From: Circinella minor
Lineage: Eukaryota; Mucoromycota; Mucoromycetes; Mucorales; Lichtheimiaceae
DNA: 64,000 nucleotides
Direction of reading: 5' to 3'
NCBI GenBank assembly: GCA_016758965.1
Contig: JAEPRB010000144.1
Coordinates: 39,564-103,563 of the forward strand
The stretch's first letter is position 1. Each line of letters begins with the position of its first letter. Made by a program: the position numbers and the translations under genes. Positions 27,840-40,189 of this stretch are shown here, piece after piece. The notes beneath the pieces are model-generated. The model worked only from the letters and a program-made list of their open reading frames with translations. It was not told the DNA's origin and searched no databases.

Positions 27840-28612
27840 TTTACTTGAATTCAAACGAGTTGAAATAATAAAAAGAAAAGAGGATTCTGTTTATATTCTA
27901 TGATTAATTAACAAAAAAAATATCAAAGTATTTAAAGGAGAAGAACTTTAATAGGTTATATCCCTTGTTTTAGATCTCCCTTGTCTTTATATTATTTTTA
28001 TTTTACGATCATACGTACGTACGTAAATATTGTACGTAGTATCGTAGTAATATCATATTATTAAATATATCATAATGCAGACATCTGATCTACAATTTGT
28101 TTATGCATGTACCATTTCTGGTGTTGTTTCAATTATTATATATAGTAAACGCCACTGTTTTTTTCTTTCTTTCTTTCTTTACTATTCCATATAAGCTTCT
28201 CTGCAGCTACTTACCCACACTGTTTTGTTAAACTACTGTTTATCTCGGAGACTAGAAAGAGAAAAAGAGAGAAGCGCGGGAGAATTAAGGGGGGGGGGAA
28301 AGGAAGTTAGAGATGATTTGCATATTTTTAAGGAGAATATCATTCAACATTTTCTTGTAAAATCTTCTTATTTACTTGACTTATTTTAGTGCTAAAATTT
28401 TTGTTTTGTCATAAACTTTTTTTGATGGTGCTAGTGCATTTGTGTCGTTTTTCTTTTTCCTTTTTCTTTTTAATATTTTGATCGTAAGCCCTTTCACTAT
28501 CAAACTTTATAGGTAATGAATAACGTATAATATAAATCATCAATCAACCACATACACCTAATAAATCACTTTATGATTATTTTTTTAAAAAAAAAATAGT
28601 AATAAATATACA
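27840..28612. other. Intergenic spacer between the CLYBL-like and LEA2-type genes
   Basis: 773 bp, no exon. It includes a self-complementary ACGTACGTACGT run near 28013-28025 and a purine-rich block at about 28253-28312. Confidence 0.5.
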
Positions 28613-29632
28613 ATGTATCATACTACATCACCTAATAATAATAATAATTCAACACCAGAATATCAACAAGGTTATTATGAAGATAAACGAGCTGATTCTC
28701 CTTATTATCAAGAAGAATCGGATGCTAGAGGGTCAGGATGGCCTAATAATAATAATAGTAATAATAATGAGGATGATGCTGATGTTCCTTTTGAAGATGG
28801 TATATAAATATGTTTTTTCTCTTTTTTTTTTTTTTTCAAACATACATAATACTATTTTTTTTTTACTCACAATTTTAATTATGTATACATAGAAAAGACA
28901 ATACCTAAAAAAAAGAAAAAAACATGTTTTAATTTTATATGTTGTCCATGTTGTTGTTGCTGTCCAATGTGGATAAGATGGATTTGTTGTTTTCTTTTTA
29001 TTATTATTATTATAATTGCTATTATTATTGGTATATTAGCAGCAACATTTAAAATACCTACAATAGAAATGAATGGAGTCACAAATGATCCAAATGGATT
29101 ACCTCGATTCCAACGTCAAGGAAATCAATTTAATGAAAATTTAGCATTTACTGTTAATTTGGGACTTCGATTTGGTATCTATAATCCTAATATAGAAACA
29201 TTAACTTTAGCATCAGTAGCTGCCACCGCATTTTATCCAACAGCACCTACACTAGCTATTGCAGATGGACTTATTGAAAATGTATATATCAATCGATTTG
29301 GGTTTACCAATTTTACATTTCCTATTCATCTTCATTATAATAATACAGCTGATCCAAATTATGTTATGTTACAAGATATTCATCAAAAATGTGGTAATGG
29401 ACAAGATTTAACTGTCAATGCACATATTAATCCTGTTGTTAGCTTGATTGGTGTACATATTACTATTCCAACCATTCAACATACTGTCAATTTTGCTTGT
29501 CCTATTCCGGTACGTAATATAAAAAAAAAAATGATTGATTTTAAAAATGGGATCATACGTACCTATGTTAAATAATTAATTTATATATATAAATAGGCTA
29601 GTGAATTACCACAAGCAGTTTTACCTTTCTAA
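28613..29632 (+). CDS. Single-pass membrane protein with Cys cluster and LEA2-like domain
   Basis: Three exons (28613-28799, 28893-29509, 29597-29632) join to 279 residues. Residues 1-62 are Asn/Asp/Glu/Tyr-rich and look disordered and cytosolic. A basic patch PKKKKKTC is followed by a Cys cluster (CCPCCCCCP, residues about 79-87) and then one hydrophobic span, residues about 93-113, with seven or more consecutive Ile. The C-terminal part (NLGLRFGIYNPNIETLTL, TNFTFPIHLHYN, VNAHINPVVSLIGVHI) matches the layout of LEA_2-type beta-sandwich domains of fungal and plant membrane proteins. The juxtamembrane Cys cluster is a likely palmitoylation site. Function unknown; a lipid-binding or cell-surface role is only inference. 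Confidence 0.82.
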
Positions 29633-29857
29633 ACTTCATTTATGTAATAAATCTTTTTTCCAAAAAATAAAAAGTTATTATTATTATCCCATTGTTTTTT
29701 TTTGTGAAACATTCAATCTTTTATGGTATATCATTGCTTACCAATTGCCTTTTTTAGATACTTCCGTTATGCAAATTTATATCGCGTTTTTTTTTTTTTA
29801 ATTCTTTTTCTTTTTTCTTTTTCCTTTTCCATTCCTTTATATATATAAAACCTCTAT

Positions 29858-32550
29858 ATGACTGTAACATTACCAAGGCTATTTGCAAATAACTTTTGGG
29901 TAAGAAATATTTTTAAACCATTTTATATTTCCTAATGTTAATGAATTTCTCTTTTTTTTTTTTTAAAACATACAGGGCAAAGAAGATGCTGGGTATGATG
30001 TACTCATGCATAAAATGAACATGGCAAAAAAGACATGTGATGACCTTCGATCTTTATATAATGCAAAGTAGGGTAAAAAAAAAAAAAAAGAAATGAGAGA
30101 ATAAAATTAATTATTATTGTTCCCTTTTTTTTATATTTTTTTACTAAAAAAAAAAAAAAAACATATATTAAAAAAACCCGGGGGGTTATATTATTTAGAG
30201 CATCATTACATGAAGACCTTGGTAAAAAATTAACTAAACAAACTAAAATGGAATTAGGACGTGAAGAAACGGGTACAATAAAAATGTTATTATTATCTGC
30301 TCAAAAAGAAATGGAAGCTACTGCACAAGCCAACATTGAATTAGCACAAAAGATTCGTAGTGAATTAGAATTATCTATGGATAATTTTATTTTAGAACAA
30401 AAAGATCGTCGTAAATTGGTTAGTATTATAATAATAATAATAATAATAATAGAAATAGTGTAAACTCATTATTTATTCTTTTCTTTTCTTTTTTTCAGGT
30501 ACAAACAAATGTTGATAAAGCACATCGTAATAAACAACTTCATACGGCTCATGTTACTAAGGTAAAAATTCTAAAAATAACTCTTTAGTTCATTATAGTA
30601 AAAAAAAAATAAATAAATAAAAAATGATTGGTTTTATAGGCAAAAGAAAAATATGAAGCAGAATGTGCAAAAAGTGTTAGTTTAGAAAATCAATTATCAC
30701 AAACTACTGGTTTTAGAGAAATGGAACGAATACGTCAAAAATTTGAAAGAAGTCAAAATGAAATTAAAACTTTAGGTAAATTTCTTTTTTTTTTTTTTCT
30801 GTGATAGTGGTGATGATGATGGTGGGAGGAGGAAATATAAGTTATATTATTAACCATTGTTAATTAATTTAGAAAAAGAATATAAAAATGCTTGTAATAA
30901 ACTTGCTAATGCTACTACAGTATGGAATAATGAATGGAAAGTTGCTTGTAGTGTAAGTAAAATCTTTCTTGTCGTGTGTAAAAAAAAAAAAAAAAAAAGA
31001 TGATTTAGCAACTAAAGTAGATCAAAATGGATGGGTGAATAATAATATAGAGATTTCAAGATATGGAAGAAAAAAGAATTGAATTTCTTCATCATAGTCT
31101 TTGTATTTATGTTAATATATTATCATCAGCATCAAATCAAGATCAAGAGGTAAATTAAAAACTGGGGAAGGGGGGGAGTTTATAAAATATAACAATGAAC
31201 ATTTGACATATATATATATATATATATTAGTCTTATGAACGATTTTGGAAAGCATTAGATCAATGTAATGCAAACGCAGATATTGAACAATTTATTAATG
31301 AAAAAGGAACTGGACCTATGATACCAGGTAAAAACTATATATATATTATTTTAGTTTAATAATATAGAGTTACAAATAGAAACTAACAAAAGAAAACAAT
31401 TTTTTTTTTTCAAAAAATAGAACCACCTGTTTATGTTGACTATAATGATGATCCAGCAAAAACTTTACCTAGATACCAAGTAGCACAATTTACCGAAAAC
31501 GATATTGCATATAGTTTATCTACACCTTTAACTACAACAACAACAACAACAACTACAGGAACAACAACAGCAGGGATCAGTTCTTCCAATATCACTCATA
31601 CGAATACTACTACGAATAGCGTTGCCAATATGATTAAATCGACAGCTAAACGATCCACAAGTTTTTGTGAACCTAAACGTCGTACATCCACATGTTTAAC
31701 AAAAAAATCACCTTCAATAAGAAATCATCAACAACAAGAAAAAAGAGAAGAACAAATGGTAGCAAGATTAGATCATCAACGTATTAATTTATATGCTAGT
31801 AATAATAATAATAATAATGTCAATCTACATGGAAAACCAAAAAAACCAGCACCTGCTAAAACCAGTCATCATACTGGAACGGATACACAACAGGATACAG
31901 ATGAGGCAATCGATCCACGTGCAGAAGTCGTTGTAGCTATTGGTAATAATATGTTTCCTGTAGATCATCGTCATCAAACCACGAGTACGAAAGAAAATAA
32001 ATCTTCTGTTGTACGATCTAGATCAAAAAGACGTTCTACTACAAATAGTAGTTTTCATGATCAAGCTGATATGGAAGAAGCTTTTAGTGATTCAATTAAA
32101 GGATTATTGAAAGAATTAGGTGTTCATCAACAACAACCATCATCAACGACGCTAGCTGGAGATAAAGTACAAAGAAGAAAAAGTGTAAATCAACAACAAC
32201 AACAACAGAGATATTCAATGAATACTGAACATCATATGAACGGAGGTTATGTAAATACTACAACTAATACTAACCCTACTCCTATGGTTGTCAATAACAA
32301 TCCTAGGATGATAACACCTACAGGAATACCTTCTACGACAATAAATGGTCATTCAATGATATGGGCACGTGCATTATATGATTATTATAGTGAACGACCT
32401 GAAGATCTTAGTTTTAAAAGAGGTCAATGGTTAGTTATCATTCAAAATAATGATCCACATTGGTGGTTGGCACATAAATGGGATGATACTACAGGAAGAC
32501 TTTCTGAAACATGTGGTTATGTTGCTAGTAACTTTGTACAAATTTGTTAA
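29858..32550 (+). CDS. F-BAR and SH3 domain protein (Cdc15/Hof1/Imp2 type)
   Basis: Membrane-bending scaffold of the fungal cytokinesis and septation machinery. Start ATG at 29858 (MTVTLPRLFANNFWG); the FCH signature continues DVLMHKMNMAKKTCDDL and LTKQTKMELGREETGT. Coiled-coil F-BAR helices run through about eight short exons (AKEKYEAECAKSVSLENQL, MERIRQKFERSQNEIKTL, RFQDMEEKRIEFLHHSL). The large last exon (31421-32550) holds a disordered middle (poly-Thr, Asn and Gln tracts, RRSTT basic sites) and a C-terminal SH3 domain: ALYDYYSERPEDLSF, the Trp pair HWWLA, then GYVASNFVQIC at the very end. Domain order and the FANNFW opening place it with Cdc15/Hof1 rather than syndapin or Bzz1. Confidence 0.93.
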
Positions 32551-32982
32551 ATCAATTTTTTTTTTTTATAAATATTTCCCCCCCCCTCCAATAATAATAA
32601 CTGATTCTTTGTAAATGAGTCTACTATATTACTGAAAAAAAAAGTGAGAGGAAAAGGTGGAGGGAATGAAAGTTGACAAAAGATTTTTGTCTACATGAAA
32701 AAAAAAATCTGAATGGGCGAAAAAAAAAAAAAAAAAAAAAAAAAAGTATAAAAAAGGAGTTTTTTTTTTTTGAGTATATATGTGGTGTGTGTCTGTGTGT
32801 CTATGAATAAACATATATAGATACTTGCGAATAATCGAGTTTACGTGCGTGTGTGAGAGAGAGTGTGTGTGTGTGTATGTGTGTATATGTTTAAATATGT
32901 TATTCAAAGAGAAAATGGATGAATTAATTATATATTTATATTATTAAAAAAAAAAAAAGGGGGGGGGATATTTTTGTGGAAA
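32551..32982. other. Convergent 3' intergenic region between F-BAR and OSBP genes
   Basis: 432 bp between two convergent genes. It holds a 25-nt A run (about 32720-32745), GT/GA microsatellites (32785-32890) and A/G homopolymers next to the OSBP stop. No exon. Confidence 0.6.
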
Positions 32983-34494
32983 TTATTTGGATGATGAAGC
33001 CAAAGTTGTAAAATCCTTATAAAGCCAACCAGTTTCTGCACCCATTGTATCCACAAATTTGCTATCACTCTTTTCCAAGATTTTTTCACGCAAATCACCA
33101 AAGATAGCTTCTCCCGTTTTGTTAATAAAATATTTAGGATTCCATGTTTCATTCTTTTCAGCACGTTCCTTACGTAACGCACGTTGTTCATTTTCAATAG
33201 CTGATTTTTCAGTAGATGCAGTCATATAATCACCCGCTTTTAATGCTTCAGCAACCTTATGCCAAATACGACGTGATTCTAATTCACCTTGTGATTCAAT
33301 GTCGGCTACTTTAGGTGTAGGTTTTTCCATGGTAGATAAATCCAAAAAGGGTTCAGCACTTGCATCATTCTTTGTTAAAGTGGATTTACCAGTCCATTGA
33401 CCTTCAATGACAGTAGGCTTAGGCAATAATTCTTCATGAGTGACCTTGGCCTTGAAATGATGCAATTCTCCGGAAATCCAACCTTTGGTAGTATATTCAA
33501 TAGATGCATAAAATCCACTGGATGATTGAATATAAGATGTACCATAAAGTTCAACATAAGGAGCAGCATACCAAATACCATTTACCGATAAGGAAGGTAA
33601 AGTAAATAAATAAGTTTCATCACGTTGTGTTAATTTCAAAGTACAATAACCCACTTGATCCACCAACATTTGTGTTCCTGAGAATCGTGTCTTTTGTCCA
33701 TCATGTCCATTAATAATAATGCCTGCATCCTTATTTTCAATAAAAAAGCCAGATACTGGAGGATGATGTGATACTTGTTCACAAACAATATGTGTACCAT
33801 CTTCCCAAGAACAAATGAATTGTTCACCTAAAATAGGATTAAATGGTTTCTTTTCCCATTCACCTTTGGGAACACGACTTGAAAAAGATCCATTTAATGA
33901 AGAAATAAACCATTTGACAGCAGCATAGAAACGTTCTTCTGGAGAATCAGATTTACCAATTGTTGAGAGCTGATAAAAAATAAAAAAAGCAAAGTGCCCC
34001 CCAATGTTTAATATATATATGCATATTGTGTTTCACTTTCAATTCCATCCCCACCTTTTTTTTTTTTTTCATTTGTCATATATATCAAATTACATCATGT
34101 TCCTTTTCCCTTCTCCTTTCACTCCACACAAAAATTCTTTTCACTTACCAATGCTGGTTGATCAGCCCAAAAAGAACTAAATAAGAGATAATAAAAAACC
34201 CAAAATAGAAGTTAATAACAAAAAAAAAAAAAAACCTTATCAGTGAAACAAATTGAGTTATACACGTGTTCAAAAGCTATGGATACACAATTCTATACAA
34301 CAATAACAAGAACCCTTTTTTTTCCCTCTTCTCCACCCCACCCCCCAAAAACCTCTCCACTCCCCTTCTTCACCTTTTTCAATAGTTCATTATAATTCCC
34401 ATAACAACTATATCAAAGAAAAGAAACAAATTCACCTTATCGTCTTCTTTTAAAAGAAATAATAAACGTAGAAAAAATAAATAAAAAGCTTTCT

Positions 34495-34541
<47 letters not shown>

Positions 34542-34903
34542 TAAGGTGACTCAAGAAATCCCCATGCGCAATCCCATATATATACTTTTCTTAATTGGAA
34601 TTAAGAAAAAAAACGCGTCACGAGTTGTAATATCCATAGCAAAAAGAACCCCCCCCACATTGTTGAATTAAAAAAACAATAGGTAGGGGGGGGAAAGAGA
34701 AGAAAAAGAAAAAAGAAAAAAAAAGGAAGGAAAAAAAAAACGTACGAATATTCCAACAATGAAATAGGAGCAAGAAGAAACGATGGACAAGTTAAACTTG
34801 AAAGGTCACCAGTAAAAGAAGCCAATGTCTTGAGAAAAGAAGAAAAGCTACCTTGTTGATCAGCAGGAATACTTTCAAGTGCAGATGCTTCAGCTGATGT
34901 CAT
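32983..34903 (-). CDS. Oxysterol-binding protein, short Kes1/Osh4 type
   Basis: Lipid-transfer protein that exchanges sterol and PI4P between membranes. Start ATG at 34901-34903 (MTSAEASALESIPA), stop at 32983. Three exons (34903-34746, 34176-34149, 33969-32983) give 390 residues. The OSBP fingerprint EQVSHHPPVSGFF is intact, preceded by KPFNPILGEQFICSW and followed by WIYAAPYVELYGTSYIQ-like and WSGELHHFKAKV-like strands. The protein ends TTLASSSK after a basic coiled segment. There is no PH, ankyrin or FFAT region, which fits the minimal Kes1 architecture. Exon 2 is only 28 nt, and intron 1 (569 nt) is several times longer than other introns here and contains a (CT)n microsatellite. Confidence 0.93.
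34500..34538. repeat. (TC)n microsatellite in long OSBP intron 1
   Basis: About 19 TC units on the plus strand, i.e. GA on the transcribed RNA of the minus-strand gene. It lies inside the unusually long first intron. Confidence 0.9.
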
Positions 34904-35483
34904 TATGTTTTTTTTTGCTTTCTATGAAAAATAGAAATGAAGTGGAAAAAAATATAAGTTGAAAAGAAAGGGAAAAAAAAAAGAAGGGGGAGAGAGAGAG
35001 AGAGAAATTACTTGTGAAAATAATAAAAGGTACTAACAAAACTTCTTTTAAAAAACGAAAGAGTCACTAGATTCAACCCGCTGTAATTTTTGTACGACCT
35101 GAAATTTAAAAAAAGTATGGCGTTAAAAAATGTCAAATAATCAAATGGGTTCTCCTTTTTTTTTTTTTACAAGAAATTTTATAACACGAATGAATAAAAT
35201 ACATTGTTTCGCTTGTAATTACAAGTTTAGACATAATACTTTCTGATCGGATATACAAGCAGCAAAGAAATAAATAAATAAAAAAAACACATTTTTGCGA
35301 TCGAGAAATATCATTTATTCAACAACAGGAATAGATTTACTTGATAATGGATAAATGATATACAACAAAATGAAAAGAAATAATCATTAGCTATGAAATA
35401 AAATTGTTATCACCTAAAAACCCCCTAAAGAAAAAAAAAAGCGTTCAGAGAGAGAGAGAGAGAGAGAGATTCTTAAAACACTT
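34904..35483. other. Spacer between OSBP start and the ubiquitin-like/RING gene stop
   Basis: 580 bp with AG microsatellites (about 34990-35005 and 35448-35470) and A/T tracts. The OSBP promoter must lie here. No exon recognised. Confidence 0.5.
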
Positions 35484-36682
35484 TTATGAAAAAAAAGGAG
35501 GATATTGATAATATTGACGAACAGCTCTGCAATTAGGACATGTATTCGATCTCCACTTTGTAAGGCATTGAAAATGAAATTGATGATTGCATTGTAACGT
35601 AGTAACAAGACCATGTTCCGATGAATCAAGGGTTTCTTGACAAATTGTACACTTCTCCTCATTATCTTCCTGAATTGGATGTGTATTATCCATTCTATCT
35701 TTTTGATTTCTTCTTATGGGTTTGGATTCAATTTGAAGATAACTCCATAAAGCTTGTCTTGGCTTGTCAAAGACATGATAAATTCCAGGAGTCGTTGGGA
35801 ACCATTCTTCCAACATATAAAATGTTTGATATTTAATACCATGAAACTTGTATTCACAATTAAAGAACCCGACCGTAATAACTGTTACATCTTCACTACC
35901 ACAATTGGGACATGGTGTTTTTGTTTCTTGAAGATCAAATACCCCATATCCATGTCTGACAATGACTCGATGACGAGGTGTACATGAACAAAATACTTCG
36001 ATATTGATACCATCTACTACGTGTCGCCCTTTTTGGATTTGAGAATAATAACAACCATCTTGCATTCTTTGTGTGTCGAATTCGGTCAAATCAACAATAT
36101 CAGCAAATAATGTTGTCAAATTCATAGGACTATTGCTGGATAGATTACTACTACTGCCTCCATATAAGTCAGGAACGAGATGAAGCGTAGATCCATTCAT
36201 GATATCATAATCGGCAATAAGAGAGGTATCTTTTAATTGTTTTCCACCAAACATAATACGTAGATCATTTATGTTATTGCTACCAGTGGACAAATAAATG
36301 GATTTTTTTTGTTTTTGACAGATTGCTAGTTTTAATTGTTCGATGGTTTGGGTCAAACATAGTGGAAATACAAGTGTTTCTCCCGTTTGTGTTAAAACAA
36401 AAAATTGTTCATATTTCTTTTCAATAAGTTTTGTAAAGAGATTTTGTTTCAAGTGTTCGTCCTTTTTATACAAAAAAAAATAATATGTATACATTAGCCA
36501 AAAGTAAACAAAAAAGAGGTTCAACAACAGATACCCTATATATATATCTTTTGTATATGTTCTTTTTAAATAGTATTCGTGTATTTTACTTTTGGATTAT
36601 TTTTTCGATTTTTTGATAAAACATCCATTGGAGTGTCCGTTATTTTTTTAATTGACGATAATGGTGATAACCTTTGGTTCAT
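35484..36682 (-). CDS. Ubiquitin-like domain plus RING finger protein, putative E3 ligase
   Basis: I propose two exons: 36682-36590 (MNQRLSPLSSIKKITDTPMD, 31 codons) and 36461-35484, joined in phase 0 (NNPK-DEHLKQ), giving 356 residues. The continuous frame of exon 2 has no good upstream ATG of its own, which favours the spliced start; a start near 36497 is the alternative. The ubiquitin-like fold spans about residues 50-140 (IRIMFGGKQLKDTSLIADYDI-like, GSTLHLVPDLYGG). A central Cys-rich part (FCSCTPRHRVIVRHGYGVF, CPNCGSEDVTVI, YMLEEWFPTTPGIYHVF) may bind metal. The C-terminal RING-H2 is CTIC, then CNHQFHFQCLTKW, then CPNC, ending QYPPFFS. The architecture suggests a ubiquitin ligase; the target is unknown. 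Confidence 0.8.
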
Positions 36683-37341
36683 TACAACCATAAAAAATAA
36701 AAAGATTGATGTGAAAAAAAAAAAGAAAAAAAATATTATTTTTCTAACTCATGTGTTCTCAAAGATGAAAGTTTGGCAGATATAAAATACGCGTTTCCTT
36801 ATTTTTGACTCTCGTGGAGAGAGAGAGAGAGAGAGCGAGAGCGAGAAAAAAAAACCTGTTTGTAATAATAATAGCCAAGGTTGATACTTGCAAAAGCTGT
36901 GTTTTATTTCATTGTGCATCAAAATATTTTAATCATTTTAATACTATAAATATAATCGCGGCTATATTCGACGTTCATGCTATAGTGTACATTTAAAATT
37001 TATCAATTGATCAAGTCTGGTTTGAATAATCCGAATTTCTATATATATATATTTTTATACCAATTTACCCTTGCAATTTATATTGAAACAACTCATAATT
37101 ATTTATTAATTGTTTAACCGCATAAAAAAAAAAAATAAAACAAGGGTTTACTATTACTTAATTTTGCGTAACTATGATTTTTCTTTTATTATGATTATTA
37201 TGCTATTACTCCATTTGCCTAACCTTGATTTCATTATAAAAAAAAAAAAGCACCAGGGGAGTTTTCATATAAAATTAAGCTCTCTTATTTAAATTTTTGT
37301 TTTAACTTCTTTCTTTCTTTTTATTATTATTATAAACAAAA
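36683..37341. other. Divergent promoter region, ubiquitin-like/RING and ADH genes
   Basis: 659 bp separating two divergent starts. It contains an AG/GAGCGAGA purine run (about 36817-36855) and A/T tracts, with a CTTTCTTTC pyrimidine stretch just before the ADH start. No exon. Confidence 0.5.
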
Positions 37342-38888
37342 ATGATGAACGCAGCAGCAAATTTCGCTCAAGAAAAATTGGGCAAACATCCTACATCTAC
37401 ATCGAATCAAGATACACAAACGACAGACCCGAATCGTAAAATGTTAGCTTGTGCATGGATGGGAAAAGAAAAACTTGAAATGCAACAAGTAGGAGTACCA
37501 CTCGTTACCGATCCCGAAGATACTGTGATCAAAGTCACTGGTTCTACTGTCTGTGGATCCGATCTTCATTTATATCATGCAGAAATTCTTCAATTGAAAA
37601 AAGGTGATATTTTGGGACATGAAGTGATGGGTATTGTTGACAAGGTGGGTTCGAGTGTGACAAATGTAAAACCTGGTGATCGTGTGGTAGCTGCATTTAG
37701 TATTGCTTGTGGTAAATGTGATTACTGCAAAAAACAACTCTATACAGCATGTGATACAACCAATGATAGTAAATTACAAGAAGAGTTATATGGAATGCGA
37801 ATTTCAGGAATCATGGGTTATTCTCATTTTGTTGGTGGATTTGCAGGTAATATTAAAAAAAAAATTTAGTTTCTGTCTTTTAAATATATATATATATATA
37901 TACCACATATTATACAACAAGTTCTAAATATTGATCTTATTGAATTATATCTATTTAGGAGGTCAAGCTGAATATTGTCGAATTCCATTTTCCAACACCA
38001 ATTTACTCAAAGTACCTGAAAGTGTACCCGATGAAAAGGCTTTGTATTTATCAGATATTGTTCCAACTTCTTACCATACAGTATGGGATACAGGTTGTCA
38101 AGAGAATGAAATTATTGGCGTTTGGGGTTTAGGACCCATTGGTCTTAACGTAGTTCAATGGCTTCGTAATGTTTTTAAGGCAGCACGCATCATTGTAATC
38201 GATGATGTACCTGAACGATTACATTTGGCACAAGTACATTGGGGTGCTGAACCCATTAATTTTCAACAAGATAACGATGTTGTCAAGAAAATTTTCGAAT
38301 TGGCCCCTGATGGGTTAGATCGTGCTATCGATTGTGCTGGATTCCGCTATACAAAATCATTGTTGCACAAGGTAGAGCATGCTGTGGGTTTAGAGACAGA
38401 TTCACCTGAAGTATTAAATGAATGTCTTCGTGCCGTCAAAAAATTTGGTACCATTGGTGTTATTGCAGATTATGCTGCCTATACAAATCATTTCTTAGTG
38501 GGTGCATTGATGGAAAAAGGAATTCGATTAATTGGATGTGGTCAAGCACCTGTTCAACGATATTGGGATGTTTGTTTGGAACATATTGAAAGTGGTTTGG
38601 TAAGTTGGGTTCTTTTTTATATATATATTTGGAATATATAAATATAGATATAAATTTTTTTGATTCTATATTATATATATAAACAACTCATGTATGCATC
38701 AATATTACTTGTTATTATAGTTTGATCCAACCGTGATTCTTACAAATCGATATCCACTTGAATGTACTCCTGAAGTTTATAAACGATTCGATGCCAAAGA
38801 TGGTGGTATCATCAAAGTGTTCCTTGAAACTCAATTTAGTAGTAAACCAACAACTGGAATGCCAGCTTTAAGTAATCCTGATGAATAA
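37342..38888 (+). CDS. Zinc-dependent alcohol dehydrogenase, formaldehyde-dehydrogenase-like branch
   Basis: Medium-chain dehydrogenase/reductase oxidising an alcohol or aldehyde adduct with NAD(P). Start ATG at 37342; three exons (37342-37846, 37959-38599, 38721-38888) give 437 residues. The catalytic zinc ligands are in VCGSDLHLYH and GHEVMG; the four structural-zinc cysteines lie in CGKCDYCKKQLYTAC; the Rossmann nucleotide loop is GVWGLGPIGLNVV. The insertion YGMRISGIMGYSHFVGG followed by GGQAEYCRIPF and the long C-terminal part resemble the glutathione-independent FDH-like group rather than classical yeast ADH. Residues 1-33 form a Thr/Gln/Ser-rich extension of unknown role. The physiological substrate is not predictable. 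The next gene starts 204 bp downstream on the same strand. Confidence 0.92.
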
Positions 38889-39091
38889 ATAAATAAACTA
38901 TTATTTTTTTTTAATCTCTTGTCAAATGTTCGGAAATCGGGAAGAGGGAGAGGAATTTTTACTTGTCAAAGCTCCGAATTTTTTTTTTTTTTTGACCTAC
39001 CGGTCACTTTTAAACAAAAGGGCACAAATTTCCCATTAAATACAGTTTGTTTTTTTTTTAAAAAAAAAAACAAAAAAAAAAAAAAACAAAA

Positions 39092-40189
39092 ATGGGTGGT
39101 CGTACTATCGATCTCCTTGTAAAATTACTGGCACCATCTTCGAGAACAACATATCCATTTCGGGCATCATTACCACCATGGAGACGTTGTCATGGGTGTG
39201 GTCGCGTCGTACGAGACTCGTTAATAAACTCCAATAAAATAACAACAATGCCCTGGAAACGGGGTTTTACAACACAAGTAACAGCACCATTATCCCAGAA
39301 GTCACAAGAAGAACCAATGAAAACAAATGGAACAACGATAACACCCCCATTAGAACATCCACGCGACATTTCCGCAGCTATAATCAAACTTTCACATAAA
39401 CGACGAACCAATGAAGCACTTCATAAATACCTTAAAGCACTTTACAATAATCAGTTTCCGAGCAAAGAATCGCTATACCAACTTGCCTATGCTCTTTATC
39501 GACAAAAGAATCTTACTGGCTTGTATGCATTCCATGATACCCTAATTTCACACTATAAAAATAATACAACACAACAAACAACGGCACGATTGTCAAATCG
39601 TAGGCGACGATCCATGATTTACCTATACACTATCCTACTCAACCTCATTTCGAACAATACACCTCGCAACCAACCTTTGGATACACAATCTATTTCACGC
39701 ATTTGCTCTGAAATGGCAGAATTAGATTTGGCCCATTATGCTATTTTGTATGATACACTTCTTCAATTATTTATGAAACGAAGGGATTTATCCAGTTGTC
39801 ATGATCTATATGATCTGATGAAGCAACGTGAAATTGAACCAACAAAATATACATATAGTATTATGCTCAGGGTGTATGGATGGGAAAAAGATCTAAATGG
39901 TATGACAAAGTTATTGGATGATATGTATGATCGTAAAATATCCCCGGACGCTGGTATTGTTAGTGTGGTTGTTTTTGGAGTATGTCGACTACGTGAATTT
40001 GATACGGCACGTCAATTTGTCAATGGATTGTTTCAAAGCAGTGGAGGAGATGCATGGTTAATTGGAATTAAAATGCGTGAACAATTATTAAAAAGTATTG
40101 ATAAGTTTGAACAAAAAAGACATAAAACGGTTCGCGCACGTAAATTATGGAAGAGAAATAACGAAATAAAAAAAAGGAAAATACTTTAA
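39092..40189 (+). CDS. Pentatricopeptide repeat protein, probably mitochondrial
   Basis: Intronless, 365 residues. The N-terminus (MGGRTIDLLVKLLAPSSRTT, many Arg and no acidic residues until Asp-42) reads as a mitochondrial presequence. PPR-like helix pairs follow: YAILYDTLLQLFMKRRDLSS, CHDLYDLMKQREIEPTKYTY, SIMLRVYGWEKDLNGM and LLDDMYDRKISPDAGIVSVV. Each pair shows the DLM/P-T-Y pattern of 35-residue PPR units. The C-terminus is strongly basic (KRRKIL-type). PPR proteins bind organellar RNA; the transcript bound here is unknown. The A-rich leader directly precedes the ATG. Confidence 0.82.
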   Translation: MGGRTIDLLVKLLAPSSRTTYPFRASLPPWRRCHGCGRVVRDSLINSNKITTMPWKRGFTTQVTAPLSQKSQEEPMKTNGTTITPPLEHPRDISAAIIKLSHKRRTNEALHKYLKALYNNQFPSKESLYQLAYALYRQKNLTGLYAFHDTLISHYKNNTTQQTTARLSNRRRRSMIYLYTILLNLISNNTPRNQPLDTQSISRICSEMAELDLAHYAILYDTLLQLFMKRRDLSSCHDLYDLMKQREIEPTKYTYSIMLRVYGWEKDLNGMTKLLDDMYDRKISPDAGIVSVVVFGVCRLREFDTARQFVNGLFQSSGGDAWLIGIKMREQLLKSIDKFEQKRHKTVRARKLWKRNNEIKKRKIL

